Source: Paracoccus aminophilus JCM 7686 (lineage in GTDB: Bacteria; Pseudomonadota; Alphaproteobacteria; Rhodobacterales; Rhodobacteraceae). Taken from it: a stretch of 64,000 nucleotides of DNA. The notes under the pieces were generated by a model. That model had not been told where the DNA came from, made no database searches, and saw nothing but the letters and a program-made list of their open reading frames with translations. Both the position numbers and the translations under genes were made by a program. Of the stretch, positions 43,363 through 54,267 are shown piece by piece (position 1 is the first letter of the stretch; every line of letters begins with the position of its first letter). Location: NCBI RefSeq assembly GCF_000444995.1, contig NC_022041.1:594001-658000 (forward strand). Reading direction: 5' to 3'.

Positions 43363-44786
43363 ATGCAGCGACGAAACTTCCCGGCGAACTCGGGGCGATC
43401 CATTTCATCGGAATCGGCGGGATCGGCATGTCGGGCATTGCCGAAGTGCTGATCACGCTTGGCTATCAGGTGCAGGGCTCGGATGCGAAACGCTCGAAGA
43501 TCACAGACCGGCTCGAACAGCTGGGCGCGACGATCTTTGAAGGCCAGCGCGCGGAAAACATTGGCGAAGCCAGCGTCGTCGTGATCTCGACCGCGATCAA
43601 GAAGGGCAATCCCGAGCTGGAAGAGGCGCGCAGCCGCAAGCTGCCGGTGGTGCGCCGCGCCGAGATGCTGGCCGAGCTGATGCGGCTGAAGTCGAACGTC
43701 GCCATTGCGGGCACGCATGGCAAGACCACGACGACGACCATGGTCGCGACGCTGCTCGATGCGGGCGGCTTTGATCCGACCGTGATCAACGGCGGCGTCA
43801 TCCATGCTTACGGCTCGAATGCGCGCGCCGGGGCGGGCGAATGGATGGTGGTCGAGGCCGACGAATCGGATGGCTCGTTCAACCGTTTGCCCGCGACTAT
43901 CGCGATTGTGACCAATATCGACCCCGAGCATATGGAGCATTGGGGCTCGTTCGATGCCTTGCGCAAAGGCTTTCTCGATTTCGTCTCGAACATCCCCTTC
44001 TACGGTCTGGCGGTCTGCTGCACCGATCACGCCGAGGTGCAGGCTCTGGTCGGCAAGCTGACCGACCGCCGCGTCACCACCTTCGGCTTCAACGCGCAGG
44101 CCGATGTCCGCGCGATCAATCTGCATTATGAAAACGGCATCGCGCATTTCGATATCGCGTTGCAGGGCGAGGCCGGTCTCAATGACGGCGAGACCCCGGT
44201 GATCGAGGGCTGCACCCTGCCGATGCCGGGCGATCACAACGTCTCGAATGCGCTCTCGGCGGTTGCGGTGGCGCGCCATCTCGGCATGAAACGCGCCCAG
44301 ATCCGCGAGGCTTTGGCGAAATTCGCCGGGGTGGGGCGCCGCTTCACCCGCGTGGGCGAGATCGACGGCGTCACCATCATCGACGATTATGGCCATCACC
44401 CGGTCGAGATCGCGGCGGTGCTGAAAGCCGCGCGGCAGGCGACCAAGGGCCGCGTTATCGCGGTGCACCAGCCCCATCGCTACACCCGGCTGTCGCATCT
44501 CTTCGAAGATTTCTGCACCTGCTTCAACGAGGCCGATGTCGTCGCGATTGCCGAGGTCTATGCGGCGGGGGAAGAGCCGATTGCCGGGGCGACCCGCGAC
44601 GATCTGGTCGCTGGTCTGATCGCGCATGGCCATCGCCATGCCCGCGCCGTGCTGGACGAAGAAGATCTCGCCCGGCTGGTGCGCGAACAGGCGCGGCCCG
44701 GCGATATGGTGGTCTGCCTTGGTGCGGGCACGATTTCGACCTGGGCCAACAATCTGCCCGCGCGGCTGCAAGGGCAGGCCGCGTGA
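43359..44786 (+). CDS. murC: UDP-N-acetylmuramate--L-alanine ligase
   Basis: A 475-residue ATP-dependent Mur ligase adding L-Ala to UDP-MurNAc. It shows the Mur nucleotide-sugar loop [14 protein letters not shown], the ATP loop GTHGKTTTT, and EADESDGSF. The C-terminal HPxE-type segment is [11 protein letters not shown]. It overlaps murG and the following small membrane gene by 4 nt each. Confidence 0.97.
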   Translation: MNAATKLPGELGAIHFIGIGGIGMSGIAEVLITLGYQVQGSDAKRSKITDRLEQLGATIFEGQRAENIGEASVVVISTAIKKGNPELEEARSRKLPVVRRAEMLAELMRLKSNVAIAGTHGKTTTTTMVATLLDAGGFDPTVINGGVIHAYGSNARAGAGEWMVVEADESDGSFNRLPATIAIVTNIDPEHMEHWGSFDALRKGFLDFVSNIPFYGLAVCCTDHAEVQALVGKLTDRRVTTFGFNAQADVRAINLHYENGIAHFDIALQGEAGLNDGETPVIEGCTLPMPGDHNVSNALSAVAVARHLGMKRAQIREALAKFAGVGRRFTRVGEIDGVTIIDDYGHHPVEIAAVLKAARQATKGRVIAVHQPHRYTRLSHLFEDFCTCFNEADVVAIAEVYAAGEEPIAGATRDDLVAGLIAHGHRHARAVLDEEDLARLVREQARPGDMVVCLGAGTISTWANNLPARLQGQAA

Positions 44787-45079
44787 CCGGGCTTGCCGCC
44801 CAGGCCTATGCGGCCGAGGCCGCCTGGCTGATGGCGGTGCTTTGGGCGATTGCCGCAAGTCTCGTGCCCTTCCTGCGCCTGCATTGGCGCCTGACCGCCT
44901 TCTGGGTCGTGGTCGGCTTTGGCGTCCCAGCCTTGGGCTGGCTGACCTTCGTTTGCGGGCCGGGGGCGGGGGGGCTGGTCTTCCTGCTCGGGCTTGGCGT
45001 TCTGGTCTGGCAGCCCTTCGCGCGCTGGCGGCGCTATAAATCCCATCAGAAAGCGGCACCGCCGCAACGGGCTGCATGA
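44783..45079 (+). CDS. small membrane protein inside mur cluster (probably DUF2484)
   Basis: 98 residues with about three hydrophobic helices (around 14-30, 37-55 and 62-78) and a basic C-terminus ([12 protein letters not shown]). GTG 44783 overlaps the murC stop. Sequence and location between murC and murB resemble the DUF2484 proteins of Rhodobacterales. Function is unknown; position argues for an envelope role. Confidence 0.6.
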   Translation: MTGLAAQAYAAEAAWLMAVLWAIAASLVPFLRLHWRLTAFWVVVGFGVPALGWLTFVCGPGAGGLVFLLGLGVLVWQPFARWRRYKSHQKAAPPQRAA

Positions 45080-45363
45080 GCCAGCTGGTCGCGCCGATCG
45101 CGGTCAGCCTTGTCTTTTTCGCGCTCCAGACCGGCAGGCTGTTCGCCGCCGCGATCCGGGACGGCGACCGCCCGGTCTGGCTGACGATCCTGCTGGCCTT
45201 CGGGCTGCATCTCATCCTGCTCTGGTTTGCGGGCGCCATGGCGATGTCGGGCTATCCCGGCGTCATCCTGCTGACCGGCGTCTTTCTGGTGCTGGCCATT
45301 GGCGCCGGTCTTGGCCTGATCTTTGGCGCGCTGATCGGGCTTGTCACGCGGCGACGGGCCTAG
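45076..45363 (+). CDS. small membrane protein inside mur cluster, function unknown
   Basis: 95 residues, mostly hydrophobic, with three probable helices and a basic end (TRRRA). It overlaps the previous gene by 4 nt (ATGA) and precedes the next by 7 nt, so it is translated as part of the mur operon. No family recognised. Confidence 0.6.
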   Translation: MSQLVAPIAVSLVFFALQTGRLFAAAIRDGDRPVWLTILLAFGLHLILLWFAGAMAMSGYPGVILLTGVFLVLAIGAGLGLIFGALIGLVTRRRA

Positions 45364-45370
45364 GCGCGCC

Positions 45371-45652
45371 ATGGATGTCCTTGTCCCCGTTCTCACGTTT
45401 CTGATCCTGCCGGGCCTCTGCCTTGGCATTGCCGCAGCTTTGCGCAATCTGGTGGGCGTGATCGTCAGCCTTGGCGCGACGGCGGCGATCTCGGTCTGGA
45501 TCGTGGTGAGTTATCTGGCCGAGACCAACTATCTGCGCGGGCTGTGGCTCTGGGGGCTGATGGTGCTTTTGGGCGTCGCGGCGCTCTCGGGCCTGATTGG
45601 CTGGAGCGTCAGCCATCTGCGGGCTGGCAAAAAGGCGCGCAAAGGCCCGTGA
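45371..45652 (+). CDS. third small membrane protein inside mur cluster, function unknown
   Basis: 93 residues with three probable membrane helices and a basic tail (RAGKKARKGP). ATG 45371 (MDVLVPVLTF) is preferred over a start further upstream because of gene spacing. It is co-oriented with murB 73 nt downstream. No family recognised. Confidence 0.6.
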   Translation: MDVLVPVLTFLILPGLCLGIAAALRNLVGVIVSLGATAAISVWIVVSYLAETNYLRGLWLWGLMVLLGVAALSGLIGWSVSHLRAGKKARKGP

Positions 45653-45725
45653 AAGCCGGGGGAAGTGGCCTTCCAGCCTGCGCGTTTCGCTTCTGATCGC
45701 TGCGCTTGCGTGTTAGGAGCAGCCC

Positions 45726-46670
45726 ATGACCGAGCTTGACCCAACCCCGATCCCCAGCGCCCGCGGCACTCTGAGCCAGGCGCGTTCTTTGTCCGATCTG
45801 ACCTGGCTGCGCGTCGGCGGTCCGGCGGATTGGTTGTTCCAACCGGCGGATGCCGCTGATCTGGCCGCGTTTCTGGCCGCGCTCCATCACGCGCTTCCGG
45901 TCTTTCCGATTGGCGTCGGCTCGAATCTGATCGTGCGCGACGGCGGGTTGCGCGGGGTGGTCATTCGTCTGGGGCGCGGCTTCAACACGATCTCGACCGA
46001 GGGCGATCTGGTCGTCGCGGGCGCGGCGGCTCTGGATGCCCATGTCGCGCGCAAGGCCGCGGATCAGGGGCTCGACCTCACCTTCTTGCGCACGATCCCC
46101 GGTGCCATCGGCGGCGCGGTGCGGATGAATGCGGGCTGCTATGGCGCCTATGTCGCCGATCATCTGGTCTCGGCCCGCGCGATCACCCGCGACGGGCGCG
46201 CGGTCGAGCTGTCGCCGCAGGATTTCGCCTTCGCCTATCGCCATTCCGAGCTGCCCGAGGGCTGGGTGCTGACCGAAGCGACCTTCCGCGCCGAGCGCGG
46301 CGATCCCGCCGCCCTTCATGCCAAGATGGAAGAGCAGCTGGCGCGGCGCGATGCCAGCCAGCCGACCAAGGACCGCACGGCGGGCTCGACCTTCCGCAAC
46401 CCGGCGGGATTCTCTTCGACCGGGCGCGCCGATGATTCCCACGAGCTCAAGGCCTGGTCGCTGATCGAGGCGGCGGGGCTGCGCGGCTATCGGCTGGGCG
46501 ATGCGATGATGAGCGAGAAGCACCCGAATTTTCTGATCAACGCGGGCAATGCCACCGCCGCCGAGCTGGAGAATCTTGGCGAATTCGTGCGTCAGAAGGT
46601 GCGCGAAAGCTCGGGCCATGACCTGCAATGGGAGGTCATCCGCATCGGTGAGCCAAGCCCCGCCCGCTAG
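45726..46670 (+). CDS. murB: UDP-N-acetylenolpyruvoylglucosamine reductase
   Basis: A 314-residue FAD enzyme that reduces UDP-GlcNAc-enolpyruvate to UDP-MurNAc with NADPH. FAD-binding segments are [14 protein letters not shown], and the loop [17 protein letters not shown] follows. The catalytic region has [17 protein letters not shown] and a C-terminal [15 protein letters not shown]. The compact form lacking the E. coli extra loop is typical of type II MurB. Confidence 0.96.
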   Translation: MTELDPTPIPSARGTLSQARSLSDLTWLRVGGPADWLFQPADAADLAAFLAALHHALPVFPIGVGSNLIVRDGGLRGVVIRLGRGFNTISTEGDLVVAGAAALDAHVARKAADQGLDLTFLRTIPGAIGGAVRMNAGCYGAYVADHLVSARAITRDGRAVELSPQDFAFAYRHSELPEGWVLTEATFRAERGDPAALHAKMEEQLARRDASQPTKDRTAGSTFRNPAGFSSTGRADDSHELKAWSLIEAAGLRGYRLGDAMMSEKHPNFLINAGNATAAELENLGEFVRQKVRESSGHDLQWEVIRIGEPSPAR

Positions 46671-46809
46671 GTGAATTCGCACGAATTAGGCCTTTTGTGC
46701 CAATTGGTTTGACGCTACACTTGCCGCAAGGGCGCGGGATCGCAGACGAACTGCGGCAGATGCCCGAACGAGGACAGAACCCTGAAAATACAGGGTTGAA
46801 AGGCAAGAC

Positions 46810-47733
46810 GTGGCGGGCGAGTCGAGCAGGACAGCCCCGACAGTCGCAGTCCTGATGGGAGGGCCCTCCGCCGAGCGCGAGGTGTCCTTGTCGTCCGGGC
46901 GGGAATGCGCCAAGGCGCTGCGGCAGGCGGGCTATGAGGTCACCGAGATTGACGCGGGCAAGGATCTGCCTGCGCGCCTGGCCGAGGTCCGGCCCGATAT
47001 CTGCTTCAATGCCCTGCACGGTCGTTTTGGCGAGGATGGCTGCATTCAGGGCCTGCTCGATTGGCTGGGCTATCGCTATACCCATTCCGGCGTGCTCGCC
47101 TCGGCTTTGGCCATGGACAAGACCCGCGCGAAAGAGGCCTTTCGCGTCGCGGGCCTGCCGGTCACCGACAGCGTCATTGCCGACCGCGACGAGGTGAAGG
47201 CGCGTCACGTGATGCAGCCGCCCTATGTCGTCAAACCGAATTCCGAAGGCTCGTCGGTCGGCGTCTATATCGTCACCGATGGCGCGAATGGTCCGCCGCA
47301 GCTGTCCGACGAGATGCCCGCCCGCGTCATGGTCGAGACCTATCTGCCCGGACGCGAGCTGACCACCGCCGTCATGGGCGACCGCGCGCTTGGCGTGACC
47401 GAGATCGTCACCGACGGCTGGTATGATTATCACGCGAAATATGCGCCCGGTGGCTCGCGCCATGTCGTGCCCGCCGAGATCCCCGCCGAGATCGCCGCCG
47501 CCTGCGCAGATTACGCCATCCGCGCCCATCGCGCGCTTGGCTGCAAGGGCCTGTCGCGCACCGATTTCCGCTGGGACGAGACGCGCGGGCTCGACGGGCT
47601 GGTGCTGCTCGAGCTGAACAACCAGCCCGGTATGACGCCGACCTCGCTTGCGCCCGAGCAGGCGGCGAAAGTCGGTATCTCCTTCCCCGAGCTCTGCGAC
47701 TGGATCGTCAAGGAGGCGCTATGTTCGGAATGA
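46810..47733 (+). CDS. ddl: D-alanine--D-alanine ligase
   Basis: A 307-residue ATP-grasp ligase making D-Ala-D-Ala. Seen are the N-terminal [16 protein letters not shown], the ATP loop [14 protein letters not shown], and the metal segment [22 protein letters not shown] 46810 follows AAAGG by about 7 nt and gives the usual length. A 139-nt gap from murB may hold its own promoter. It overlaps ftsQ by 13 nt. Confidence 0.95.
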   Translation: MAGESSRTAPTVAVLMGGPSAEREVSLSSGRECAKALRQAGYEVTEIDAGKDLPARLAEVRPDICFNALHGRFGEDGCIQGLLDWLGYRYTHSGVLASALAMDKTRAKEAFRVAGLPVTDSVIADRDEVKARHVMQPPYVVKPNSEGSSVGVYIVTDGANGPPQLSDEMPARVMVETYLPGRELTTAVMGDRALGVTEIVTDGWYDYHAKYAPGGSRHVVPAEIPAEIAAACADYAIRAHRALGCKGLSRTDFRWDETRGLDGLVLLELNNQPGMTPTSLAPEQAAKVGISFPELCDWIVKEALCSE

Positions 47734-48854
47734 ATTCCGATGCGAAACCCGCTTCGGGTTTCAGCGGTCAGCCGACGCCGAACCGGCGGGTGCCCTCGCG
47801 CCCGGCGCCGCAGGCTCAGGCCGCGCGCCGCGATCCGGCGCCTTCGCGTCTGGCCTATCGCCTGCACCGGCTCTGGCTCACGCCTTTCGTGCGCCGCCTG
47901 ACCCATGTCGGCCTGCCGCTGTTCCTCCTGCTCGTGACTGTCGGTATCTGGATGTCGGATGAGACCCGGCGCTCGGATCTTTCGGGCTGGGTCAATGGCA
48001 TGATCGAGAAGGTCCAGAACCGCGAAGAGTTCATGGTCCATGACATGCGCATCGAAGGCGCCTCGCCGGTGGTCGACAAGGGCCTGCGCGCGATGTTGCC
48101 GGTCCAGCTTCCGGCCTCGAGCTTTGATATCGACCTCGAGGCGCTGCGCGCGCGCGTGCTGAAGCTCGATGCCGTTGAATCGGTCGAGCTGCGGATCGAG
48201 CCCGGTGGCGTGCTCTCTGCCGTTGTGACCGAGCGCGTGCCGGTCGTGCTTTGGCGTCATGCCCGCGGGATCGAGCTTCTGGACAAGACCGGCCACCGCG
48301 TCGCTTCGGCGACCTCGCGCGAGGTCCGCAAGGATCTGCCGATGATCGCGGGCGAGGGGGCGGACAAAGCCGCGCCCGAGGCGCTGCTGCTTCTGGATGC
48401 GGCCGGGCCGATCCTGCCGCGGCTGCGCGGGCTGGAGCGGATTGGCGAGCGGCGCTGGGATCTGGTCCTTGACCGGGGTCAGCGCATCCTTCTGCCCGCC
48501 GAGGCGCCTTTGGCGGCGCTGGAGCGGTTGATTGCCATCGACAAGGCCGAGGATGTGCTGGGGCGTGACGTTGTTCGCGTCGATATGCGCGCCGAAGGCC
48601 GCCCGACCGTGCAGATCGGACTGACCGCGCAAAATGCGATCCATCGCGCGCGCGGCGAGCCTGAAATCGGGCCGGACGGCAAGCCGATTGACCCCGAAGA
48701 GAAAGACAAGATCGCCAAGGACGGCACCAATTCGGGCGGCGGCACCAAAGCCAAGGCTCAGGCGCCCGCAGCTTCGGCGAAGACGACCCCATCGGCGAAG
48801 GCTGCGCCTCCGGCGAAGAAGACGGCTGCAAGCGGAAAGAAACAGAACGGCTGA
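47721..48854 (+). CDS. ftsQ: cell division protein FtsQ
   Basis: A 377-residue bitopic divisome protein: a cytoplasmic proline-rich N-terminus, one membrane helix (about 53-75), then the POTRA domain and beta domain. Odd feature: about 70 C-terminal residues are a low-complexity Lys/Ala/Pro tail (from around [19 protein letters not shown] to the end). That tail is outside the POTRA fold and would be periplasmic. ftsA follows 25 nt later. Confidence 0.92.
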   Translation: MFGMNSDAKPASGFSGQPTPNRRVPSRPAPQAQAARRDPAPSRLAYRLHRLWLTPFVRRLTHVGLPLFLLLVTVGIWMSDETRRSDLSGWVNGMIEKVQNREEFMVHDMRIEGASPVVDKGLRAMLPVQLPASSFDIDLEALRARVLKLDAVESVELRIEPGGVLSAVVTERVPVVLWRHARGIELLDKTGHRVASATSREVRKDLPMIAGEGADKAAPEALLLLDAAGPILPRLRGLERIGERRWDLVLDRGQRILLPAEAPLAALERLIAIDKAEDVLGRDVVRVDMRAEGRPTVQIGLTAQNAIHRARGEPEIGPDGKPIDPEEKDKIAKDGTNSGGGTKAKAQAPAASAKTTPSAKAAPPAKKTAASGKKQNG

Positions 48855-48879
48855 ACGCATCGGGAAGGGAGCGGGCGGA

Positions 48880-50214
48880 ATGAAGGAACTGTATCAGGGC
48901 CAGCGGGCAATGCGGAACATGCGCCGTCAGGCGATGCAACGTGGCGTCATCGCCGTGCTCGATATCGGCAGTTCGAAAATCGCCTGCCTCATCCTTCAAT
49001 TCGACGGTCCCGGCCAGTTTCGCGAAACGGACGGCGTCGGCCCGATGGCGGGGCAGTCGAATTTCCGCGTGATCGGCGCGGCCACCACCCGCTCGCGCGG
49101 GGTGCGCTTCGGCGAGATCGAGACCATGGCCGAGACCGAACGCGCGATCCGCACCGTGGTGCAATCGGCGCAGAAGATTGCCGGGGTTCGGGTCGATCAT
49201 GTGATCGCCTGCCTGTCGGGCGCGCGCCCGTCGTCTTACGGGCTTGCGGGCGAAATCATCATCAACAACGGCAAAATCTCTGAACAGGATGTCGCCATGG
49301 CGCTGGCCTCTTGCGAGGCGCCCGATTTCGGGCGCGGGCGCGAGGTGCTGCATGCCCAGCCGGTGAATTTCGCGGTCGATGGCCGTTCGGGGCTGATGGA
49401 CCCGCGCGAGCAGGCGGGCACGCGTCTGGCTTGCGACATGCATGTGCTGACCATTGACGGAGATGCGGCGGGCAATCTCGTCCATTGCATCCGGCGTTGC
49501 GATCTGGAACTCGCGGGCGTGGCCTCGGCCTCTTATGTCGCGGGGCTCGCCTCGCTGGTCGAGGATGAGCAAGAGCTCGGCTCGGCCTGTATTGATCTCG
49601 GCGGTGGCGTGACCGGGGTCTCGGTCTTCATCCGCAAGCATATGATCTTTGCCGATGCCGCGCGTCTGGGCGGCGATCTCATCACCATGGACATCGCCAA
49701 GGGCCTGCGCGTGCCGATGCAGGTCGCCGAGCGCATCAAGACGCTGCATGGCGGGCTGGAGGCCACCGGCCGCGATGACCGCGAGATGATCGAGCTTGGC
49801 GGCTCGACCGGCGATTGGGAGACCGACCGGCGCACCGTGAGCCGCGCCGATCTGATCGGGATCATGCGTCCGCGCGTCGAAGAGATCCTCGAAGAGGTCC
49901 GCGCCATTCTGGACGCTTCGGGCTTCGACCATCTGCCGAGCAAGCAGATCGTTCTGACCGGTGGCGGCAGCCAGATCCCGGGGCTGGATACTCTGGCGAG
50001 CCGGATGCTCGGCCAGAATGTGCGCATCGGCCGACCTTTGCGCATTCAGGGTCTCGCCCATTCCGCGACCGCGCCGGGCTTTGCCTCAGCCATCGGGCTG
50101 GCGCTTCTGACCGCCCATCCGCAGGACGAATGGTGGGATTTCGAAATGCCTGCCGAGAGTTACCCGGCGCGCAGCCTGCGGCGCGCCTATCGCTGGTTCC
50201 GCGCCAACTGGTAG
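48880..50214 (+). CDS. ftsA: cell division protein FtsA
   Basis: A 444-residue actin-like ATPase that tethers FtsZ to the membrane. Nucleotide motifs are VLDIGSSKIACLIL and ACIDLGGGVTGVSVF, with the adenosine segment LTGGGSQIPG. The C-terminal amphipathic helix is RSLRRAYRWFRANW, rich in Arg and Trp. ATG 48880 is preceded by GGGAGCGGGCGGA. ftsZ begins 223 nt downstream, so it has room for its own promoter. Confidence 0.96.
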   Translation: MKELYQGQRAMRNMRRQAMQRGVIAVLDIGSSKIACLILQFDGPGQFRETDGVGPMAGQSNFRVIGAATTRSRGVRFGEIETMAETERAIRTVVQSAQKIAGVRVDHVIACLSGARPSSYGLAGEIIINNGKISEQDVAMALASCEAPDFGRGREVLHAQPVNFAVDGRSGLMDPREQAGTRLACDMHVLTIDGDAAGNLVHCIRRCDLELAGVASASYVAGLASLVEDEQELGSACIDLGGGVTGVSVFIRKHMIFADAARLGGDLITMDIAKGLRVPMQVAERIKTLHGGLEATGRDDREMIELGGSTGDWETDRRTVSRADLIGIMRPRVEEILEEVRAILDASGFDHLPSKQIVLTGGGSQIPGLDTLASRMLGQNVRIGRPLRIQGLAHSATAPGFASAIGLALLTAHPQDEWWDFEMPAESYPARSLRRAYRWFRANW

Positions 50215-50220
50215 GGCCGC

Positions 50221-50444
50221 GAATCCGCCAGAGAGGGGTGGTGAGCCGCTGCGCCACCACATGAGGGGGAATGGGCGATATACCGCCGAATCTTCTCGTT
50301 GCTTACGCCATATTTTGTAGGGTAACTGTGTTTTTCGGGTGACGCTTCTCCTGATTGAAGGTAGGCTAATCACTGAAAACGGGGGATTCGTCCGGGCGGC
50401 CCGAAAGTCCGGCGCAACAGTTAAAGGCAGGCGAGCAATGAATC
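50221..50444 (+). promoter_or_regulatory. GANTC (CcrM) sites upstream of ftsZ
   Basis: Four GANTC sites at 50221 (GAATC), 50288 (GAATC), 50385 (GATTC) and 50440 (GAATC) fall within 224 bp around the ftsZ leader and start. That is several-fold more than base composition predicts for high-GC DNA. In Caulobacter, CcrM methylation of ftsZ promoter sites activates transcription. Confidence 0.55.
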
Positions 50445-52072
50445 TCAATCTGATGCTGAACGACGATCAGGAACTTCGGCCGCGTATCACCGTCTTCGGC
50501 GTTGGCGGTGCGGGGGGTAACGCCGTCAACAACATGATCGAGAAAGAGCTGGAGGGCGTCGAATTCGTCGTCGCCAACACCGATGCTCAGGCGCTGCAAC
50601 AGTCGCGTGCCGAACAGCGGGTTCAGCTTGGCCCGAAAGTCACCGAAGGGCTCGGTGCCGGCGCGAAACCCTCGATCGGCGCCAAAGCCGCAGAAGAGAC
50701 CATTGAAGATATCGTCGATCACCTGATGGGCGCACATATGTGCTTCATCACGGCGGGCATGGGCGGCGGGACCGGCACGGGCGCCGCGCCGATCATCGCG
50801 CAGGCCGCGCGCGAAATGGGCATCCTCACCGTTGGCGTCGTGACGAAGCCCTTCCAGTTCGAAGGCTCGAAGCGGATGCGTCAAGCCGATGAAGGCATCG
50901 AGAACCTGCAGAAGGTCGTCGATACGCTGATCATCATCCCCAACCAGAACCTGTTCCGTCTCGCCAACGAAAAGACCACCTTCTCCGAAGCCTTCGCGAT
51001 GGCCGATGACGTGCTCTATCAGGGCGTCAAAGGCGTGACCGACCTCATGGTTCGTCCGGGCCTCATCAACCTCGACTTCGCCGACGTGCGCGCGGTGATG
51101 GACGAGATGGGCAAAGCGATGATGGGCACCGGCGAAGCCTCGGGCGAGAATCGTGCGGTTCAGGCGGCCGAGAAAGCCATAGCGAACCCGTTGCTCGACG
51201 AAATCAGCCTGCACGGCGCCAAGGGTGTTCTTATCAACATCACCGGCGGCTACGACCTCACCCTGTTCGAGATGGACGAAGCGGCCGAGAAAATCCGCGA
51301 GAAAGTCGATCCCGAAGCCAATATCATCGTGGGCTCGACCCTCGATCCGACCCTCGACGGCGTCATCCGCGTCTCGGTCGTTGCGACCGGCATTGATGCA
51401 GCCGCCGCCGCTGCGCATGAGCAGCCCCGCCGCGGTCTGCGCGAGCCGCTGACCCAGACCCCGACGGTGGCACAGAAAGCCGCTCCGGTGATCGCAGAGG
51501 ACGACGATCTGCCGCCGCCGCGTCGCAGCGCGCCGGAAGTGTCGGAAGCCCCGGCTCCACGTCAGCAGCAGGTCAGCGACTACGGCCATGAGGCTGTCAG
51601 CGAAGAGCACATGCCCGCTCCGGCCTATCAGCCGAGCCCGGCCCGCCGTCCGGCTGCCGATCCGCTGACCGGCGATGCCGCCGAATTCACCGTGCCGCGT
51701 CGCGCCGCTGCCACCCCCGGTACGCCCTCGCCCGAGGTGCTTGACCGGATGCGCCGCGCCGTGTCGCAGCACCCGTCCGAGAAAGCCGCGCAGCAGGCGC
51801 GTGCCGCAGCTCAGCAACCCGCCCCCGATGCGTCGCAATCGCAGCGCCCGGGCCGCATGGCCGGTCTTGGCCGCATGATCGAGCGCATGGCCGGTGGTCA
51901 CGGCGACCAGCCGCAAAAGCCCGCCGCAAGCTCGATCGCCGAGCGTGTGAGCGAGCGTGTGGCTCATCGCCAGAAATCGGGCTTCGACGCCGGTTTCGAA
52001 GATCTGGCGAGCCCTGATCACGGCGATGACCGGGTCGAAATTCCGGCTTTCCTGCGTCGTCAGGCCAATTGA
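50438..52072 (+). CDS. ftsZ: cell division GTPase FtsZ
   Basis: A 544-residue tubulin homologue that forms the Z ring. The tubulin signature [10 protein letters not shown] is near residue 109-118. T-loops, the T7 loop segment and [16 protein letters not shown] are intact. After the core (about 330) comes a long Ala/Pro/Arg-rich linker of roughly 190 residues, typical of alphaproteobacteria. A final conserved peptide ([12 protein letters not shown]) binds FtsA. ATG 50438 begins [17 protein letters not shown]. Confidence 0.97.
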   Translation: MNLNLMLNDDQELRPRITVFGVGGAGGNAVNNMIEKELEGVEFVVANTDAQALQQSRAEQRVQLGPKVTEGLGAGAKPSIGAKAAEETIEDIVDHLMGAHMCFITAGMGGGTGTGAAPIIAQAAREMGILTVGVVTKPFQFEGSKRMRQADEGIENLQKVVDTLIIIPNQNLFRLANEKTTFSEAFAMADDVLYQGVKGVTDLMVRPGLINLDFADVRAVMDEMGKAMMGTGEASGENRAVQAAEKAIANPLLDEISLHGAKGVLINITGGYDLTLFEMDEAAEKIREKVDPEANIIVGSTLDPTLDGVIRVSVVATGIDAAAAAAHEQPRRGLREPLTQTPTVAQKAAPVIAEDDDLPPPRRSAPEVSEAPAPRQQQVSDYGHEAVSEEHMPAPAYQPSPARRPAADPLTGDAAEFTVPRRAAATPGTPSPEVLDRMRRAVSQHPSEKAAQQARAAAQQPAPDASQSQRPGRMAGLGRMIERMAGGHGDQPQKPAASSIAERVSERVAHRQKSGFDAGFEDLASPDHGDDRVEIPAFLRRQAN

Positions 52073-52103
52073 TCCGATCACGAAATCGGGACTAAGTGAA
52101 AGC

Positions 52104-52136
52104 AAAACGGGTCGCGCTGCGGCCCGTTTTCTTTTT
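52104..52136 (+). terminator. intrinsic terminator of ftsZ
   Basis: AAAACGGG and CCCGTTTT arms followed by CTTTTT, 31 nt after the ftsZ stop. Confidence 0.85.
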
Positions 52137-52308
52137 GAAAACAATAGGATCGGTTCTGGCTGCGGAACTCCGCTCACATTCACGGCCGATTGTTACATCG
52201 AGTCATAATTCGTTAATTGAGACCTGCAGCCATCGTGCCTAACTGGGACCATGCCAAAGGGTGAGATTCCCCCAAGGCAGGGAAAACAGAAAGATACGAC
52301 GGTCCAAG

Positions 52309-53235
52309 ATGCAAAAGACAATCGCACGCAAAGCCCAGTTTCGCGGTGTCGGTCTTCACTCCGGTGAGCCCGTTCTGCTGACGATCCTGCCTGCGCCGGT
52401 CAATCACGGCATCGTTTTCGTCCGCACCGATCTGGGGCGGGCGCGGATCCCGGCACGCTGGGATCTGGTCAAGCCGTCGCAGCTCTGCACCCTGCTGGAA
52501 AATGAGGACGGCGTCAGCGTCTCGACGGTCGAGCATGTCATGGCAGCGCTTGCCGGAACCGGGCTGACCAATGCCGTGGTCGAGATCTCGGGCCCCGAAG
52601 TGCCGATTCTCGACGGCTCCTCGGCTCCCTTCGTGCGCGGCATCGGCGACGCTGGTATCCGCGAACAGGACGCCGTGCTGCGCGCCATCCGCGTGCTGCG
52701 CCCGGTCGAGGTCCAGCATGGCGAGGGCTTCGCCCGTCTGTCCCCGGCCGACAGCCTCGAGATCAATTTCGACATCGATTTCACCGATGCCGCGATTGGG
52801 CATCAGGAAAAGCGGCTGAATATGGCCAATGGCGCTTTCGTGCGCGAGCTGATGGACAGCCGCACCTTCTGCCGCCTGCAAGATGTCGAGGCGATGCAGA
52901 AATCGGGTCTGGCGCTTGGCGGCACCTTTATGAACGCGGTTGTGATCGACGGCGACAAAGTGCTCTCGCCCGGCGGTCTGCGCCACGAGGACGAGGCCGT
53001 GCGCCACAAGATGCTGGACGCCATGGGCGATTTGGCGCTGGCCGGTGCGCCGCTTCTGGCGCGCTACACGGGCCACCGGGCCGGTCATGCGATGACCAAC
53101 AAGCTTTTGCGTGCGCTTTTTGCGGCGCCGGATGCGTGGGAATGGGTCACTTTGGACAAGCGCCAGCAAAAGCGTTTGCCCGGCGCGGGCGTGATCCCGA
53201 AACTGGCCCAAATGGGCGAGCTGGCCGTCGCGTGA
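52309..53235 (+). CDS. lpxC: UDP-3-O-acyl-GlcNAc deacetylase
   Basis: A 308-residue zinc deacetylase, the committed step of lipid A synthesis. Zinc ligands lie in STVEHVMAAL (His76) and the HKMLDAMGDL segment; GHRAGHAMTN holds the catalytic His. The length matches the family. Preceding 172 nt after the ftsZ terminator contain candidate promoter elements (TTGTTA, 17 bp, TTAATT). The start ATG 52309 follows an upstream in-frame codon stretch without a start of its own. Confidence 0.96.
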   Translation: MQKTIARKAQFRGVGLHSGEPVLLTILPAPVNHGIVFVRTDLGRARIPARWDLVKPSQLCTLLENEDGVSVSTVEHVMAALAGTGLTNAVVEISGPEVPILDGSSAPFVRGIGDAGIREQDAVLRAIRVLRPVEVQHGEGFARLSPADSLEINFDIDFTDAAIGHQEKRLNMANGAFVRELMDSRTFCRLQDVEAMQKSGLALGGTFMNAVVIDGDKVLSPGGLRHEDEAVRHKMLDAMGDLALAGAPLLARYTGHRAGHAMTNKLLRALFAAPDAWEWVTLDKRQQKRLPGAGVIPKLAQMGELAVA

Positions 53236-53385
53236 GCGGCGGCCTCTCCGATCATTGGCCTTGGCGGGAAAACACCGAGCCATGCGTATTTTCGCATTTT
53301 GCGCAGCCAGATTTTCTGTGCTAGGAGAACGACGCTGAGGCTTCGGCCAGCGGCGTAGTTGATGGATTCTGACAGGCGGGATGTA

Positions 53386-54234
53386 ATGGCAGGTTTCAGA
53401 ACGGCGGGTAGCTTTGTGGCAATGGCGCTCTCCGTAGGCCTGCTCACTGCCTGCTCTGGCGATCGCGGCTCGAACAAGAACGAATCGCTTGAGAACTTCA
53501 CCGCTGAAGAGATCTACAAACGCGGCGAATACGAGCTTGAGAACAACACCAAGCCGAAAGAGGCCGTCCATTACTTCGGCGAGGTCGAGCGGCTTTATCC
53601 CTATTCCGACTGGGCCAAGCGCGCGTTGATCATGCAGGCCTACAGCTATCACAAGGCCCGCGAATACGAAGACGCCCGCGGCGCAGCGCAGCGCTTCATC
53701 GACACCTATCCGGGCGATGAAGATGCGGCCTATGCGAAATATCTGCTGGCGCTCAGCTATTACGACCAGATCGACGATGTCGGCCGCGATCAGGGCCTGA
53801 CCTTCCAGGCGCTGAAATCGCTGCGCGAGGTGATCGAGGAATATCCCGACACCGAATATGCGCGCTCGGCGATCCTGAAATTCGATCTCGCCTTCGACCA
53901 TCTTGCGGCGAAGGAAATGGAGATCGGGCGCTATTACCTCAAGCGCGGCCATTACACCGCCGCAATCAACCGCTTCCGCGTCATCGTCGAGGAATATCAG
54001 ACCACGACCCAGACGCCCGAAGCGCTGATGCGTCTGGTCGAGGCCTATCTCGCCCTTGGCATGACCAATGAGGCGCAGACCGCCGGTGCGATCTTGGGCC
54101 ACAACTTCCAGTCCTCGCCCTTCTATCAGGACGCCTACAAGCAATTGCAGGGGCAGGGGCTTGCACCCGAAGCCAAGGGCGACAGCTGGCTGACGAAGGT
54201 CTATCGTCAGGTCATTCAAGGGAAGTGGCTGTAA
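53386..54234 (+). CDS. bamD: outer membrane assembly lipoprotein BamD
   Basis: A 282-residue lipoprotein of the BAM complex, which inserts beta-barrel proteins. The signal ends LLTAC, lipidation at Cys23. Five TPR-like units follow, starting at FTAEEIYKRGEYELE. ATG 53386 is preferred; in-frame ATGs at 53359 and 53362 would lengthen the signal. It is between lpxC and recN, the common alphaproteobacterial arrangement. Confidence 0.94.
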   Translation: MAGFRTAGSFVAMALSVGLLTACSGDRGSNKNESLENFTAEEIYKRGEYELENNTKPKEAVHYFGEVERLYPYSDWAKRALIMQAYSYHKAREYEDARGAAQRFIDTYPGDEDAAYAKYLLALSYYDQIDDVGRDQGLTFQALKSLREVIEEYPDTEYARSAILKFDLAFDHLAAKEMEIGRYYLKRGHYTAAINRFRVIVEEYQTTTQTPEALMRLVEAYLALGMTNEAQTAGAILGHNFQSSPFYQDAYKQLQGQGLAPEAKGDSWLTKVYRQVIQGKWL

Positions 54235-54267
54235 GGCGGCGCTCCGGCGCGGCCCACAGGTGGAATC

